64,000 nt of DNA, taken from contig CAYLLA010000001.1 in assembly GCA_964384555.1 (NCBI GenBank), positions 208,867-272,866 on the forward strand. The letters are read 5' to 3'. The number at the start of each line of letters is the position of its first letter. The first letter of the stretch is position 1. The notes beneath the pieces are model-generated. The model had not been told where the DNA came from. It did no database searches and worked only from the letters and a program-made list of their open reading frames with translations. Positions 7,088 to 14,739 of the stretch are shown here, one piece after another. This DNA comes from CAG-390 sp964384555 (GTDB lineage Bacteria; Bacillota; Clostridia; Oscillospirales; CAG-272). A program made the position numbers and the translations under genes.

Positions 7088-9325
7088 TTACAGATCAAGC
7101 TTCATCTGCATCTTTTCAATATCCTTTTCCACCAGCAGTACCGGTGTGGCAGGGATCTTTATTTTTTTGTAACCCTTGGTGCTTTCAAATCTGTCACTAA
7201 AGTCATCTAACGCCGCGGTCAGTGTAGCGCCGCCCTTCAGCGTTACTAGCTGAACGCCGCCGGCGCTCCTTGTGGCTTTTTCGGGAATGAGGGAGGAGAA
7301 TATAACCGCCGCCTTATCGTTGCTGGTCAGCAGTAATATCTCAAACGGCCGTTCCTCTTCAAATATTCCGACTATCGGGGAGGCCTGTGAGTAAGCTCCC
7401 GTCAGCTTGCGGCGGTTGCCCTTGGTCTGATACACAGCCTGCGGTACGCGCACGCCCTTGCCGTTTTCAAAGATAAACACCATGCGCCGATCCTCGCTCC
7501 ACTCCGCACCGACCTTCATGAGTATCGGCTTCTCGCCAGAGTCAAACCCGAGCTTTGCGGGCAAAAATTCGCCCATGGCTGATGCTTTGCAGGTCTCAAA
7601 GTCGCATGCTCTGGCATGATATACCTGTGCGCGGTCGGTGAAGAAATAAAGATCCGTCAGGTTGTCGCCCTCCGCCACACCTATCATGCTGTCGCCGTCC
7701 TTAAACCTGTGCTCATCGTTTCCGCGCAGGGATAGTGCCGTTATCTTTTTAAAGTAGCCCTCGGATGTCAGGAAGAAGTGCGCGGGGTAATTTTCAATGC
7801 TCTCTACCGGAGCGGCGGTCGTTATCTTGCTTTCTTCTATCAGCTCCGAACGCCTCGGCTGGCCGTATTTTTTCTTTATGTCCGCCAACTGTGCGGCTAT
7901 CTGCTTTTTAAGCTTAAGCTCATCCGAGAGTATCTCCTCAAGCTCGGCTATCTGCTTTTGCAGATCGTCTATGTCCTTTATGCGATTTAGGATATACTCG
8001 CGGTTCAGGTGGCGAAGCTTTATATCCGCAATAAACTCGGCCTGCGGAACGTCAATTCCAAAGCCGGAGCAAAGGTTGGGGATAACATCAGCATCCTTTT
8101 CCGTTCCGCGAATGATCTTTATAGCTTTATCAATGTCAAGCAGTATGCGCCCAAGACCCATCAAAAGGTGCAGACGCTCTTTTTTGCGTTCAAGATCAAA
8201 GCGCAGCTCACGTGAGTAGCATTCGGAGCGGAATTTTATCCACTCCTCAAGTATCTCGCGCACGCCCATCTGGCGCGGCACAGAACCGATGAGGATATTA
8301 AAGTTGCATTTAAATGAATCCTCAAGGGATGTCAGCTTAAAGAGCTTGGCCATAAGCTGGTCGGGATCGGTTCCGCGGCGAATGTCTATCGTCAGCCTAA
8401 AGCCGGAAAGACCTATCTCGTCTCGAATATCCGATATCTCCTTAAGCTTACCCTCCTTGATGAGGTCGGTTATCTGCTTTATTATCTGCTCTATGGTGGT
8501 GGAGTAGGGTATCTCCGAAACATCGATGCAGTTAGCTTTGGGGTCATAGGTGTAGCGCGAGCGCACCTTGACCGAGCCGGAGCCGGTCTCGTATATCTCA
8601 CGCATCTTGTCACGATTGTAAACTATAAGTCCGCCGCCGGAGAAATCCGGTGCTTTTATTATGTCAAGCAGTCGCTCGGTATCTGTGCGAGGGTTGCGAA
8701 GCAGAGCGATCGTGCCGTCGCATATCTCGGCGAGGTTAAAGGAGCATATATTCGATGCCATACCGACCGCAATACCCATGTTGGGGGTAACGAGCACGTT
8801 CGGAAAGGTCGTTGGCATAAGTGCCGGCTCTTTCATAGTGCCGTCATAGTTGTCCACCATATCAACGGCATTCTTTTCAATGCCTGAGAATATCTCCGCC
8901 GCAAATTTTTCAAGTCTTACCTCGGTGTAACGCGGTGCGGAGTAAGGACCGGAGCTGTACTGCTTACCAAAGCCGCCCTTTGAATCTATAAATGGGTGGA
9001 GCAATGTGGCATTGTCGCGCGTAAGTCTTACAAGCGTGTCATATATCGCCGCATCTCCGTGAGGGTTAAGGCGCATGGTCTGACCAACAACGTTTGCGCT
9101 TTTTGAACGCGGACCGCTCATAAGTCCCATTTTATACATCGTATATAGAAGCTTACGGTGCGCGGGCTTAAAGCCGTCTATTGCAGGGATAGCACGCGAC
9201 ACGATAACGCTCATAACATACGGCATATAGTTTTTTTCTATCGTTTCGGTAATATATTGCTCGGTTATCGGAGCCTCGGCGGCAGGCAACAGCTCGGAGG
9301 CATCATTTTTCTTTTTTCTTGCCAT
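7088..9325 (-). CDS. parC: DNA topoisomerase IV subunit A-like (type IIA topoisomerase A subunit)
   Basis: 745 residues. The breakage-reunion domain starts at ITEQYITETIEKNYMPYVMSVIVSRAIP, contains GFKPAHRKLLYTMYKMG and NPHGDAAIYDTLV, and has the DNA-linking tyrosine in SAPRYTEVRL (about 130). A tower/coiled-coil segment follows (about 375-470), then a short beta-pinwheel. The GyrA-box (QRRGGKG) is absent from the C-terminal domain, which favours a decatenase (ParC-like) over gyrase. The partner ATPase subunit (parE), usually directly upstream, is missing here: the upstream gene is the threonylcarbamoyl-AMP synthase. Either parE is elsewhere or this subunit pairs with a distant B subunit. AAGGAGAG lies 12 nt before the ATG. 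Confidence 0.88.
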   Translation of the reverse strand: MARKKKNDASELLPAAEAPITEQYITETIEKNYMPYVMSVIVSRAIPAIDGFKPAHRKLLYTMYKMGLMSGPRSKSANVVGQTMRLNPHGDAAIYDTLVRLTRDNATLLHPFIDSKGGFGKQYSSGPYSAPRYTEVRLEKFAAEIFSGIEKNAVDMVDNYDGTMKEPALMPTTFPNVLVTPNMGIAVGMASNICSFNLAEICDGTIALLRNPRTDTERLLDIIKAPDFSGGGLIVYNRDKMREIYETGSGSVKVRSRYTYDPKANCIDVSEIPYSTTIEQIIKQITDLIKEGKLKEISDIRDEIGLSGFRLTIDIRRGTDPDQLMAKLFKLTSLEDSFKCNFNILIGSVPRQMGVREILEEWIKFRSECYSRELRFDLERKKERLHLLMGLGRILLDIDKAIKIIRGTEKDADVIPNLCSGFGIDVPQAEFIADIKLRHLNREYILNRIKDIDDLQKQIAELEEILSDELKLKKQIAAQLADIKKKYGQPRRSELIEESKITTAAPVESIENYPAHFFLTSEGYFKKITALSLRGNDEHRFKDGDSMIGVAEGDNLTDLYFFTDRAQVYHARACDFETCKASAMGEFLPAKLGFDSGEKPILMKVGAEWSEDRRMVFIFENGKGVRVPQAVYQTKGNRRKLTGAYSQASPIVGIFEEERPFEILLLTSNDKAAVIFSSLIPEKATRSAGGVQLVTLKGGATLTAALDDFSDRFESTKGYKKIKIPATPVLLVEKDIEKMQMKLDL

Positions 9326-9438
9326 TCGGGGATCTGACTCTCCTTATTTTTTTACTTTATCTCTATATATATTTGCTTATCAATTTGCTATTTTAAATTA
9401 TCGCCTGTGAAAATAGACTTTGCGCCTTATGCGTGTCA

Positions 9439-10530
9439 TCAAGCATTGTCAAGATCTATTACGGTATGTGCCGCGGCACGTATCAGACGATTGTAAAGCG
9501 CAAGCCCGAGTCCATCTGTATCCGGCAAGTTAGCGTATATAACATCCGCCTCTATCTCGTCGGATTCACGCAGTGCGGCAAATATTCGGTGCATCTGCGT
9601 TTCAAGATCATACCCCGCACCGATCGTTATGACCTTGCCGTCAGCATCCGAAAGGAGCGGTGCTTGCTCGTCGTAGCATATGATCAAGCAGTTCTCGTTT
9701 GCCTGCGCATCTCTGAAAAAGCGGAGCCTTGCGGCCTCAGATCCCCTAACGAGCTTTAGCGGCTTTGAGGGGGCGTAGTGACGGTATTTCATGCCGGGGG
9801 AGAGCGGTCGCTCATCCGCTGCCAGCATTTCGGTCACAGCAGGTGCTATCGATACATTTTTTGCAACGCAACGAAGCGCATCACAGGTAACAGCTCCCGG
9901 GCGCAGCAGAGTCAGCGATTCATCGTCATCTATGCGAACTATGGTGGATTCAACGCCGTAGCGGCACTCTCCGCCGTCTATTATAAAGTCAACGCGACCG
10001 TCAAGATCCTGCGCGGCGTGCTCGGCCTTGGTGGGGGAGGGGCGCCCGGAAAGATTGGCACTTGGCGCGGCAATGGGTATGCCCGCCAGCTTTATCAGCT
10101 CATTGGCCACCGGGTGTGCAGGGCATCTTACAGCCACCGAATCAAGCCCGCCTGTTACGCAGGAGGGGATCGTATCCTTTTTCTTCATGATAACGGTCAA
10201 TGGCCCCGGCATAAAGCTTGCCGCCAGCTTGTAGTAGAGCTTTGTGGTAACGCAATAAGGCTCGGCGTTTTTGGGGTCGGAGATATGGATTATCAGCGGG
10301 TTGTCCGACGGGCGACCTTTTGCCGCATATATCTTTTTTGCCGAGCCCTCGTTTGTGGCATCTCCGCCAAGACCGTATACCGTCTCGGTGGGGAATATCA
10401 CCAGTCCGCCGGCACGCAGTGACTGCGCGGCCGGCAGAAGTATCGATGGGTCAAAATTATCGGGATCCACATCTATGTGTGTGGTGTTGATATTCTGTTG
10501 TGCTTGGGAAGTTGATGTTGACATTTTCAT
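9439..10530 (-). CDS. L-threonylcarbamoyladenylate synthase (YrdC + Sua5 domains)
   Basis: 363 residues. It makes threonylcarbamoyl-AMP from threonine, bicarbonate and ATP, the first step of tRNA t6A37 formation. The YrdC domain (about 25-225) shows GGLVIFPTETVYGLGGDA, IYAAKGRPSDNPL, SFMPGPLTVIMKK, VAVRCPAHPVA and IAAPSANLSGRPSPT. A linker with SPGMKYRHYAP, the typical Sua5 hinge that covers the active site, leads to a Rossmann-like Sua5 domain (about 265-360). It is therefore the two-domain Sua5/YwlC form. The first ~20 residues are low complexity with no clear RBS, so the start could be M3 or later. It follows prfA on the same strand, a common Firmicutes neighbourhood for this gene. Confidence 0.9.
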   Translation of the reverse strand: MKMSTSTSQAQQNINTTHIDVDPDNFDPSILLPAAQSLRAGGLVIFPTETVYGLGGDATNEGSAKKIYAAKGRPSDNPLIIHISDPKNAEPYCVTTKLYYKLAASFMPGPLTVIMKKKDTIPSCVTGGLDSVAVRCPAHPVANELIKLAGIPIAAPSANLSGRPSPTKAEHAAQDLDGRVDFIIDGGECRYGVESTIVRIDDDESLTLLRPGAVTCDALRCVAKNVSIAPAVTEMLAADERPLSPGMKYRHYAPSKPLKLVRGSEAARLRFFRDAQANENCLIICYDEQAPLLSDADGKVITIGAGYDLETQMHRIFAALRESDEIEADVIYANLPDTDGLGLALYNRLIRAAAHTVIDLDNA

Positions 10531-10708
10531 AAATCGGGGACGGCGGCGGAGAGGGCGCTTCTTTTCTCATGAGTGCCGCGGCATCGCCTTGTGTCCTGCC
10601 TGCCGTCCGTTTCCTTTGCTTTTACATTAGCAGTTTTTTGATAAGCGCTACTGTTTATGCTTGTCTTATAAAGTTTATAAAGCGTGAATCGTCTTAACGC
10701 TTTGTTTG

Positions 10709-11806
10709 TTATTGCTCGTCGGATGAGCTCCCCGCAAGCTTTTTTGCGGTATCCGCGGCAATGAGCGCATCCACCATGCCGCCTATCTCGCCGTCCAAAA
10801 ATGAATCTAGCGAGTGCAGGGTAAGCCCTATTCTGTGGTCTGTTACCCGGTTTTGCGGATAGTTATAGGTGCGTATTTTTTCGCTTCTGTCACCACTGCC
10901 TACCTGTGAACGGCGGGTGGCGGCAATGCTTTCATTCTGCTCTCGTTGCTTGATATCATAAAGCTTGGCGCGCAACAGCTTTAGCGCCTTGTCTTTGTTT
11001 TTAAACTGAGAGCGTTCCTCTTGACATTCCACAACTATGCCCGAGGGCTTGTGTGTTATGCGCACGGCGGATTCGGTCTTGTTGATATGCTGACCTCCCG
11101 CGCCGCTTGATTTGCAGGATTCAAATTCAAGATCCTGTGGTAATATCTCTATATCCACCTCATCCGCCTCGGGCAGTACTGCCACCGTTACGGTCGAGGT
11201 CTGTATGCGCCCTTGCGATTCCGTTAGCGGTACGCGCTGTACGCGGTGAACGCCGGATTCAAATTTAAAGCGTGAGTAGGCTCCGTCCCCCTCAACGGTA
11301 AAGGTCAAGGCGCGAAAGCCGCCAAGCCCTGTTTCGTTGGAGTCGGCAACCGATAAGCGAAAGCCTGCGCGCTCGCAGTACATCGAATACATTCTGTAAA
11401 GCACAGCGGCAAAAAGGCAAGCTTCCTCGCCGCCCGCCCCGGCGCGTATCTCAACTACAACGTTTCTGTCGTCGTTCGGGTCACGCGTCAGGAGCATTGC
11501 GGTCAGCTCCTCCTCAAGTGCAGCGCATAACGGTCGCAGTTCCGCCGCCTCTTCGGCTGCCAAGGCGCGCATCTCGGGGTCATCCGAGATGCGCGCAAGC
11601 TCCGCGGCCTCACCGAGTGCCGAAAGATGGCTCTCGTACTCACGGTACTTGGTCACAACAGGTGTCAGCGAGCGGTATTCCTTCATAGTTTCGGTATAAA
11701 GGGGAATATCCGCAAAGGTCTCGGGGCGCTCAAGCAGAGCCTCAAGCTCACGGTATCTTTTATCCGTCTCGCGCAGCCTGCCTAACATTGCATTAGGATC
11801 CGGCAT
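10709..11806 (-). CDS. prfA: Peptide chain release factor 1
   Basis: 365 residues. It recognises UAA/UAG at the ribosomal A site and triggers peptidyl-tRNA hydrolysis. The RF1-type codon-recognition motif PxT is present in RVQRVPLTESQGRIQ (about 184-186), and the catalytic GGQ in GAGGQHINKTESAVRI (about 235). The downstream RSEKIRTYNYPQNRVTDHRIG is family-typical. The ATG lies only three bases after the stop of the aminopeptidase gene, so the two are probably co-transcribed. A second in-frame Met at residue 7 (MLGRLRE) fits other RF1 N-termini and may be the true start. No prmC methylase neighbour is seen. Confidence 0.95.
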   Translation of the reverse strand: MPDPNAMLGRLRETDKRYRELEALLERPETFADIPLYTETMKEYRSLTPVVTKYREYESHLSALGEAAELARISDDPEMRALAAEEAAELRPLCAALEEELTAMLLTRDPNDDRNVVVEIRAGAGGEEACLFAAVLYRMYSMYCERAGFRLSVADSNETGLGGFRALTFTVEGDGAYSRFKFESGVHRVQRVPLTESQGRIQTSTVTVAVLPEADEVDIEILPQDLEFESCKSSGAGGQHINKTESAVRITHKPSGIVVECQEERSQFKNKDKALKLLRAKLYDIKQREQNESIAATRRSQVGSGDRSEKIRTYNYPQNRVTDHRIGLTLHSLDSFLDGEIGGMVDALIAADTAKKLAGSSSDEQ

Positions 11807-11809
11807 AGA

Positions 11810-13234
11810 TCAATATTTGTTGAATGCGGCAAAGGCGCGGTGCGCCTCGTAAAGATCGACCTTGGATATGATCTCATAGGGCGCGTGCATTGAAATTACC
11901 GGAACGCCCAGGTCAACGACCTCGATATTGTGCTTTGCAATGAACTTTGCAACGGTTCCTCCGCCGCCGGCATCTACCTTACCAAGCTCGCCCGCCTGCC
12001 AAACTACCGAATCGCGCTCCATTATCCCGCGCAGCCATCCGATATACTCGGCAGATGCATCGCTGGTGCCGCTCTTTCCGCGTGCGCCGGTGTACTTGGT
12101 AAGTACCACGCCGCAGGAGAGAAGCGAGGAGTTGCGCTTTTCAAATACATCGCCAAAGTTGGGGTCAAATGCTGCGGAAACATCGGCGGAGAGGCACTTT
12201 GAGTTCATCCTGACAACGGCGGGGGATACACCTGCGGATGCCGCTATGGCATCGATAAGATCAAGCATAAGCTCGCACTGCATGCCTGTGTTGCCGTCAC
12301 TGCCAACCTCTTCCTTGTCGGCAAGTATGCAAAGCAGTGAGTTTTTGCCGCCCACGGCCTCAAACATGGCTGTAAGAGCGGGGTAGGAACAAACTCTGTC
12401 ATCGTGACCGTAGCCGCAGATCATCGAGCGATCAAGGCCCGCATCGCGTGCGCGACCAAGGGGAACGGCGCAAAGCTCTGCGGAGAGAAGATCAGCCTCC
12501 TCGATGCCGAATTTCTCGTTGAGTATCTGCAAAACGTTGAGCTTTATTCCGTCGGAAACATCATCGATCGGACGGCTGCCTACAAGAAGATTTAACTTTT
12601 CACCGGGGATGGCAGAGCCGAGGGGCTTTGAGTCATCACCGTGGCCGAGGTGGGGAAGAAGATCGTTGATGTAAAGCACGGGGTCGCTATCATCCTCGCC
12701 GATGGTAACATTCACAACACTGCCGTCTTTTTTTACAACAACTCCGTGAAGTGCCAAAGGAGTTGCCACCCACTGGTACTTGCGAATACCGCCGTAGTAG
12801 TGGGTCTTGAAGAAGCTCATGCCGGAATCCTCGTAAAGCGGAACCTGCTTGAGGTCGATGCGCGGGGAATCGATGTGCGCGGCCGATATCCGCATGCCGT
12901 TTTTAAGATCGTCTGTTCCGATGTAAAAGAGGAACAGATTCTTGCCGCGGTTGTTGTAGTAATACTTGCCGCCGACCTCTATCTTATCTCCGAATTCGTA
13001 GGGGATAAAACCTTCGGCTTTTGCAAGCTCAATGCCAGCCGTTACCGCCTCGCGCTCGGTCTTTGCATCGTCAAGAAACTTCATATAACCGCGTGCATAG
13101 TCGTATGCGGAGTCTACAGCGGCCGCATCCTTGAGCTGATATACAGTTTTTTTGGTGTAAGCAAGCTCACGTGCCTGCTCTGCGGCGGTTTTCGTGGTAG
13201 TCTCATTGACTTCTTTTTCGTTTGTGTTCATCAT
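11810..13234 (-). CDS. M18 family zinc aminopeptidase (ApeA/aspartyl aminopeptidase-like)
   Basis: 474 residues, a cytoplasmic dodecameric-type metallopeptidase that removes N-terminal residues from peptides. Metal and active-site motifs are RISAAHIDSPRIDLK (about 115-130), CILADKEEVGSDGNTGMQ (about 300) with the catalytic and ligand glutamates, VRMNSKCLSADVSAAFDPNF with its conserved aspartate, and near the end VPVISMHAPYEIISKVD with the last histidine ligand. AAAGGATG precedes adjacent ATGs at 13234 and 13231. It starts a minus-strand run with prfA three bases downstream. The intergenic region before it holds a short TTATTG repeat. Confidence 0.92.
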   Translation of the reverse strand: MMNTNEKEVNETTTKTAAEQARELAYTKKTVYQLKDAAAVDSAYDYARGYMKFLDDAKTEREAVTAGIELAKAEGFIPYEFGDKIEVGGKYYYNNRGKNLFLFYIGTDDLKNGMRISAAHIDSPRIDLKQVPLYEDSGMSFFKTHYYGGIRKYQWVATPLALHGVVVKKDGSVVNVTIGEDDSDPVLYINDLLPHLGHGDDSKPLGSAIPGEKLNLLVGSRPIDDVSDGIKLNVLQILNEKFGIEEADLLSAELCAVPLGRARDAGLDRSMICGYGHDDRVCSYPALTAMFEAVGGKNSLLCILADKEEVGSDGNTGMQCELMLDLIDAIAASAGVSPAVVRMNSKCLSADVSAAFDPNFGDVFEKRNSSLLSCGVVLTKYTGARGKSGTSDASAEYIGWLRGIMERDSVVWQAGELGKVDAGGGGTVAKFIAKHNIEVVDLGVPVISMHAPYEIISKVDLYEAHRAFAAFNKY

Positions 13235-13277
13235 TGCGTTATCATCCTTTCGGTGTTTCGATCTGTCGTTTTTTATT

Positions 13278-13301
13278 TTATTGTTATTGTTATTGTTATT
13301 A
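13278..13301. repeat. Short TTATTG tandem repeat
   Basis: Three perfect TTATTG hexamers (13278-13295) and a fourth with one mismatch (TTATTA) sit 45-70 nt upstream of the M18 aminopeptidase start. They lie in the 88-bp gap after the lytic transglycosylase stop. Slippage there would change leader length, not the frame. Confidence 0.7.
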
Positions 13302-13322
13302 TCGTTATCAAAAAAGACGTGA

Positions 13323-13895
13323 TCAGCCGTAAAGCTTATCGTATTCCGCTATCGCCGATTCCATCGTCGCCACATATTCGGCAACGGTCTCGTCGGGGAT
13401 GGTCTTAAGCTTGCCGGTGTCATCTGTGAGAGTGCTGTCACAAAGCCAACCGTCAACTGCCCTGTCACCTGCTCGCATGGCGGCAAAAACGCATTTCCAA
13501 TCGGTATATTTCTTGTAAAGCGAGTATATGCGATAACAGCCTATCTTCAGGTTTGTCTCCGGTTCGTAAAGCAGTCCGGGGTCTGTGTTTATTCCAAGTT
13601 CGCCGCCGTATTTTTCATAATCCTCGGCGGAGAGCTGCATCAGCCCTATCCTTGATACTCCGTCGGTGTCGGTCTTAAGGTCGGACCTAAAATCGCTCTC
13701 GACCTTGATCGTTGCATATATTATATTTGCGGGAATGCCGAGATCCGCCGAATGCTGCATAACGGATGTTGTATATTCGCGCGGATATTTGGCCCGCTCT
13801 GCTTTGTCGCAAATTCGATCGTATGTCACGCCGCAAAATATCGAAAGCGCGGCGATGATAAGTATGGTCAGCGTTCGCTTGATGGCAGCTCTCAT
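13323..13895 (-). CDS. Membrane-anchored lytic transglycosylase (SLT/LysM-type goose-lysozyme fold)
   Basis: 190 residues with an N-terminal membrane anchor (about 8-25) and an SLT domain. The domain shows LGIPANIIYATIKVESDFRSD with the catalytic glutamate in KVESDF, the conserved IGLMQLSAEDY motif, and a metal/loop region NTDPGLLYEPETNLKIGCYRIYSLYKKY. It cleaves the MurNAc-GlcNAc bond with anhydro-MurNAc formation. C-terminal YVATMESAIAEYDKLYG is typical. The start overlaps the coaE stop by four bases (ATGA), so the two are translationally coupled, as is often seen for coaE and a soluble transglycosylase in clostridia. Confidence 0.9.
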   Translation of the reverse strand: MRAAIKRTLTILIIAALSIFCGVTYDRICDKAERAKYPREYTTSVMQHSADLGIPANIIYATIKVESDFRSDLKTDTDGVSRIGLMQLSAEDYEKYGGELGINTDPGLLYEPETNLKIGCYRIYSLYKKYTDWKCVFAAMRAGDRAVDGWLCDSTLTDDTGKLKTIPDETVAEYVATMESAIAEYDKLYG

Positions 13896-14533
13896 TTTTT
13901 GATCAGCTCCTTAGCTGTTTGCAATGTCGCGCGTGACGACTCGTCGTTGTTCGATCCGTAGAGCTCGGCTATCCTGTCGGCAAATGCACAAAGTGCCGCT
14001 GCATCATGGTCGTTTCTGAATATATACGTACAGCGTTCAAGATAAAAGCTGTCCGGCAGTGAGGCATTTATGCGGGCATCAAGCTGTGCGCGTGTGCGCC
14101 GCCCGCCGTCCCTTTCGTAAAGCCTCGCCGCGCGTTCATCCCCAGCGGCAAGAATACCTATCGTTGCCTCGCAAAGCGAGTCGCATCCTGCCTCAAAAAG
14201 CTGTGGCGCATCTATCACCGTCGGCGCATCTGAGTGTTCTATCAGCAAAGACAGCTCCGCTTTTACATATTTGTGCGTGATAAGATCCAGCTTTTTGAGT
14301 GCCGCAGGATCCGAAAAAACTATATCGGACAGTGCGGATCTGTCAATGCCGCCGCATGGGAGCAAAACGCGGTCGCCAAAGCTTTCGGCAAGCTCGCGAG
14401 TGCAGTCGCTCGGTGCGGATATCATACCGTGATATATCTTATCGCAATCAAGCACGCAAAAACCGCGCGCGGCCAGCAGTGAGCAAAAATATGATTTACC
14501 CGCACCGCTCGGTCCTGTCACTCCTATCGTCAT
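13892..14533 (-). CDS. coaE: Dephospho-CoA kinase
   Basis: 213 residues from the ATG at 14533, chosen because GAGG lies seven nt upstream; an ATG at 14551 would add six residues with no RBS. The P-loop is G7-PSGAGKS14, followed by CVLDCDKIYHGMI with the catalytic-type aspartate and VIDAPQLFEAGCDSLC in the CoA-binding region. It phosphorylates the 3'-hydroxyl of dephospho-CoA, the last step of CoA synthesis. Compared with typical CoaE the lid region is Ala/Arg-rich but intact (RDGGRRTRAQLDARI). It begins the coaE - lytic transglycosylase pair and has a promoter-like sequence just upstream. Confidence 0.92.
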   Translation of the reverse strand: MTIGVTGPSGAGKSYFCSLLAARGFCVLDCDKIYHGMISAPSDCTRELAESFGDRVLLPCGGIDRSALSDIVFSDPAALKKLDLITHKYVKAELSLLIEHSDAPTVIDAPQLFEAGCDSLCEATIGILAAGDERAARLYERDGGRRTRAQLDARINASLPDSFYLERCTYIFRNDHDAAALCAFADRIAELYGSNNDESSRATLQTAKELIKK

Positions 14534-14572
14534 TTTAAACCTCAAATACATATCGAAGAATATATATAATAT

Positions 14573-14601
14573 ATTATACTACAAAGTGTGACAAAAAGCA
14601 A
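14573..14601 (-). promoter_or_regulatory. Predicted promoter of coaE
   Basis: On the minus strand, TTGCTT (14601-14596), a 17-nt spacer and TATAAT (14578-14573) lie about 40 nt before the coaE start. Confidence 0.5.
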
Positions 14602-14652
14602 TACCTCGGCGCATACTTGCGCCGATTATTCGCAAAACAAGGCAAAAAACGG

Positions 14653-14681
14653 TTGAAAAACACCGTGTGTTGGTGTATAAT
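14653..14681 (+). promoter_or_regulatory. Predicted promoter of HAD-murB / whiA operon
   Basis: TTGAAA (14653-14658), a 17-nt spacer and TATAAT (14676-14681) lie about 58 nt before the ATG at 14740. Confidence 0.7.
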
Positions 14682-14739
14682 AGTAGAGAATGAAATAAAG
14701 AATGCAACGATCATAACGATTTTTTGAGAGGATGCCGTG

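Noticed and set aside
9778..10422. 214-codon plus-strand ORF inside the threonylcarbamoyl-AMP synthase gene
   Set aside because: Antisense to conserved YrdC motifs; composition is Cys/His/Tyr-rich, as in shadow frames.
13278..13301. CRISPR-like or direct-repeat array
   Set aside because: Hexamer repeats without spacers; no other repeat array was seen in the window.
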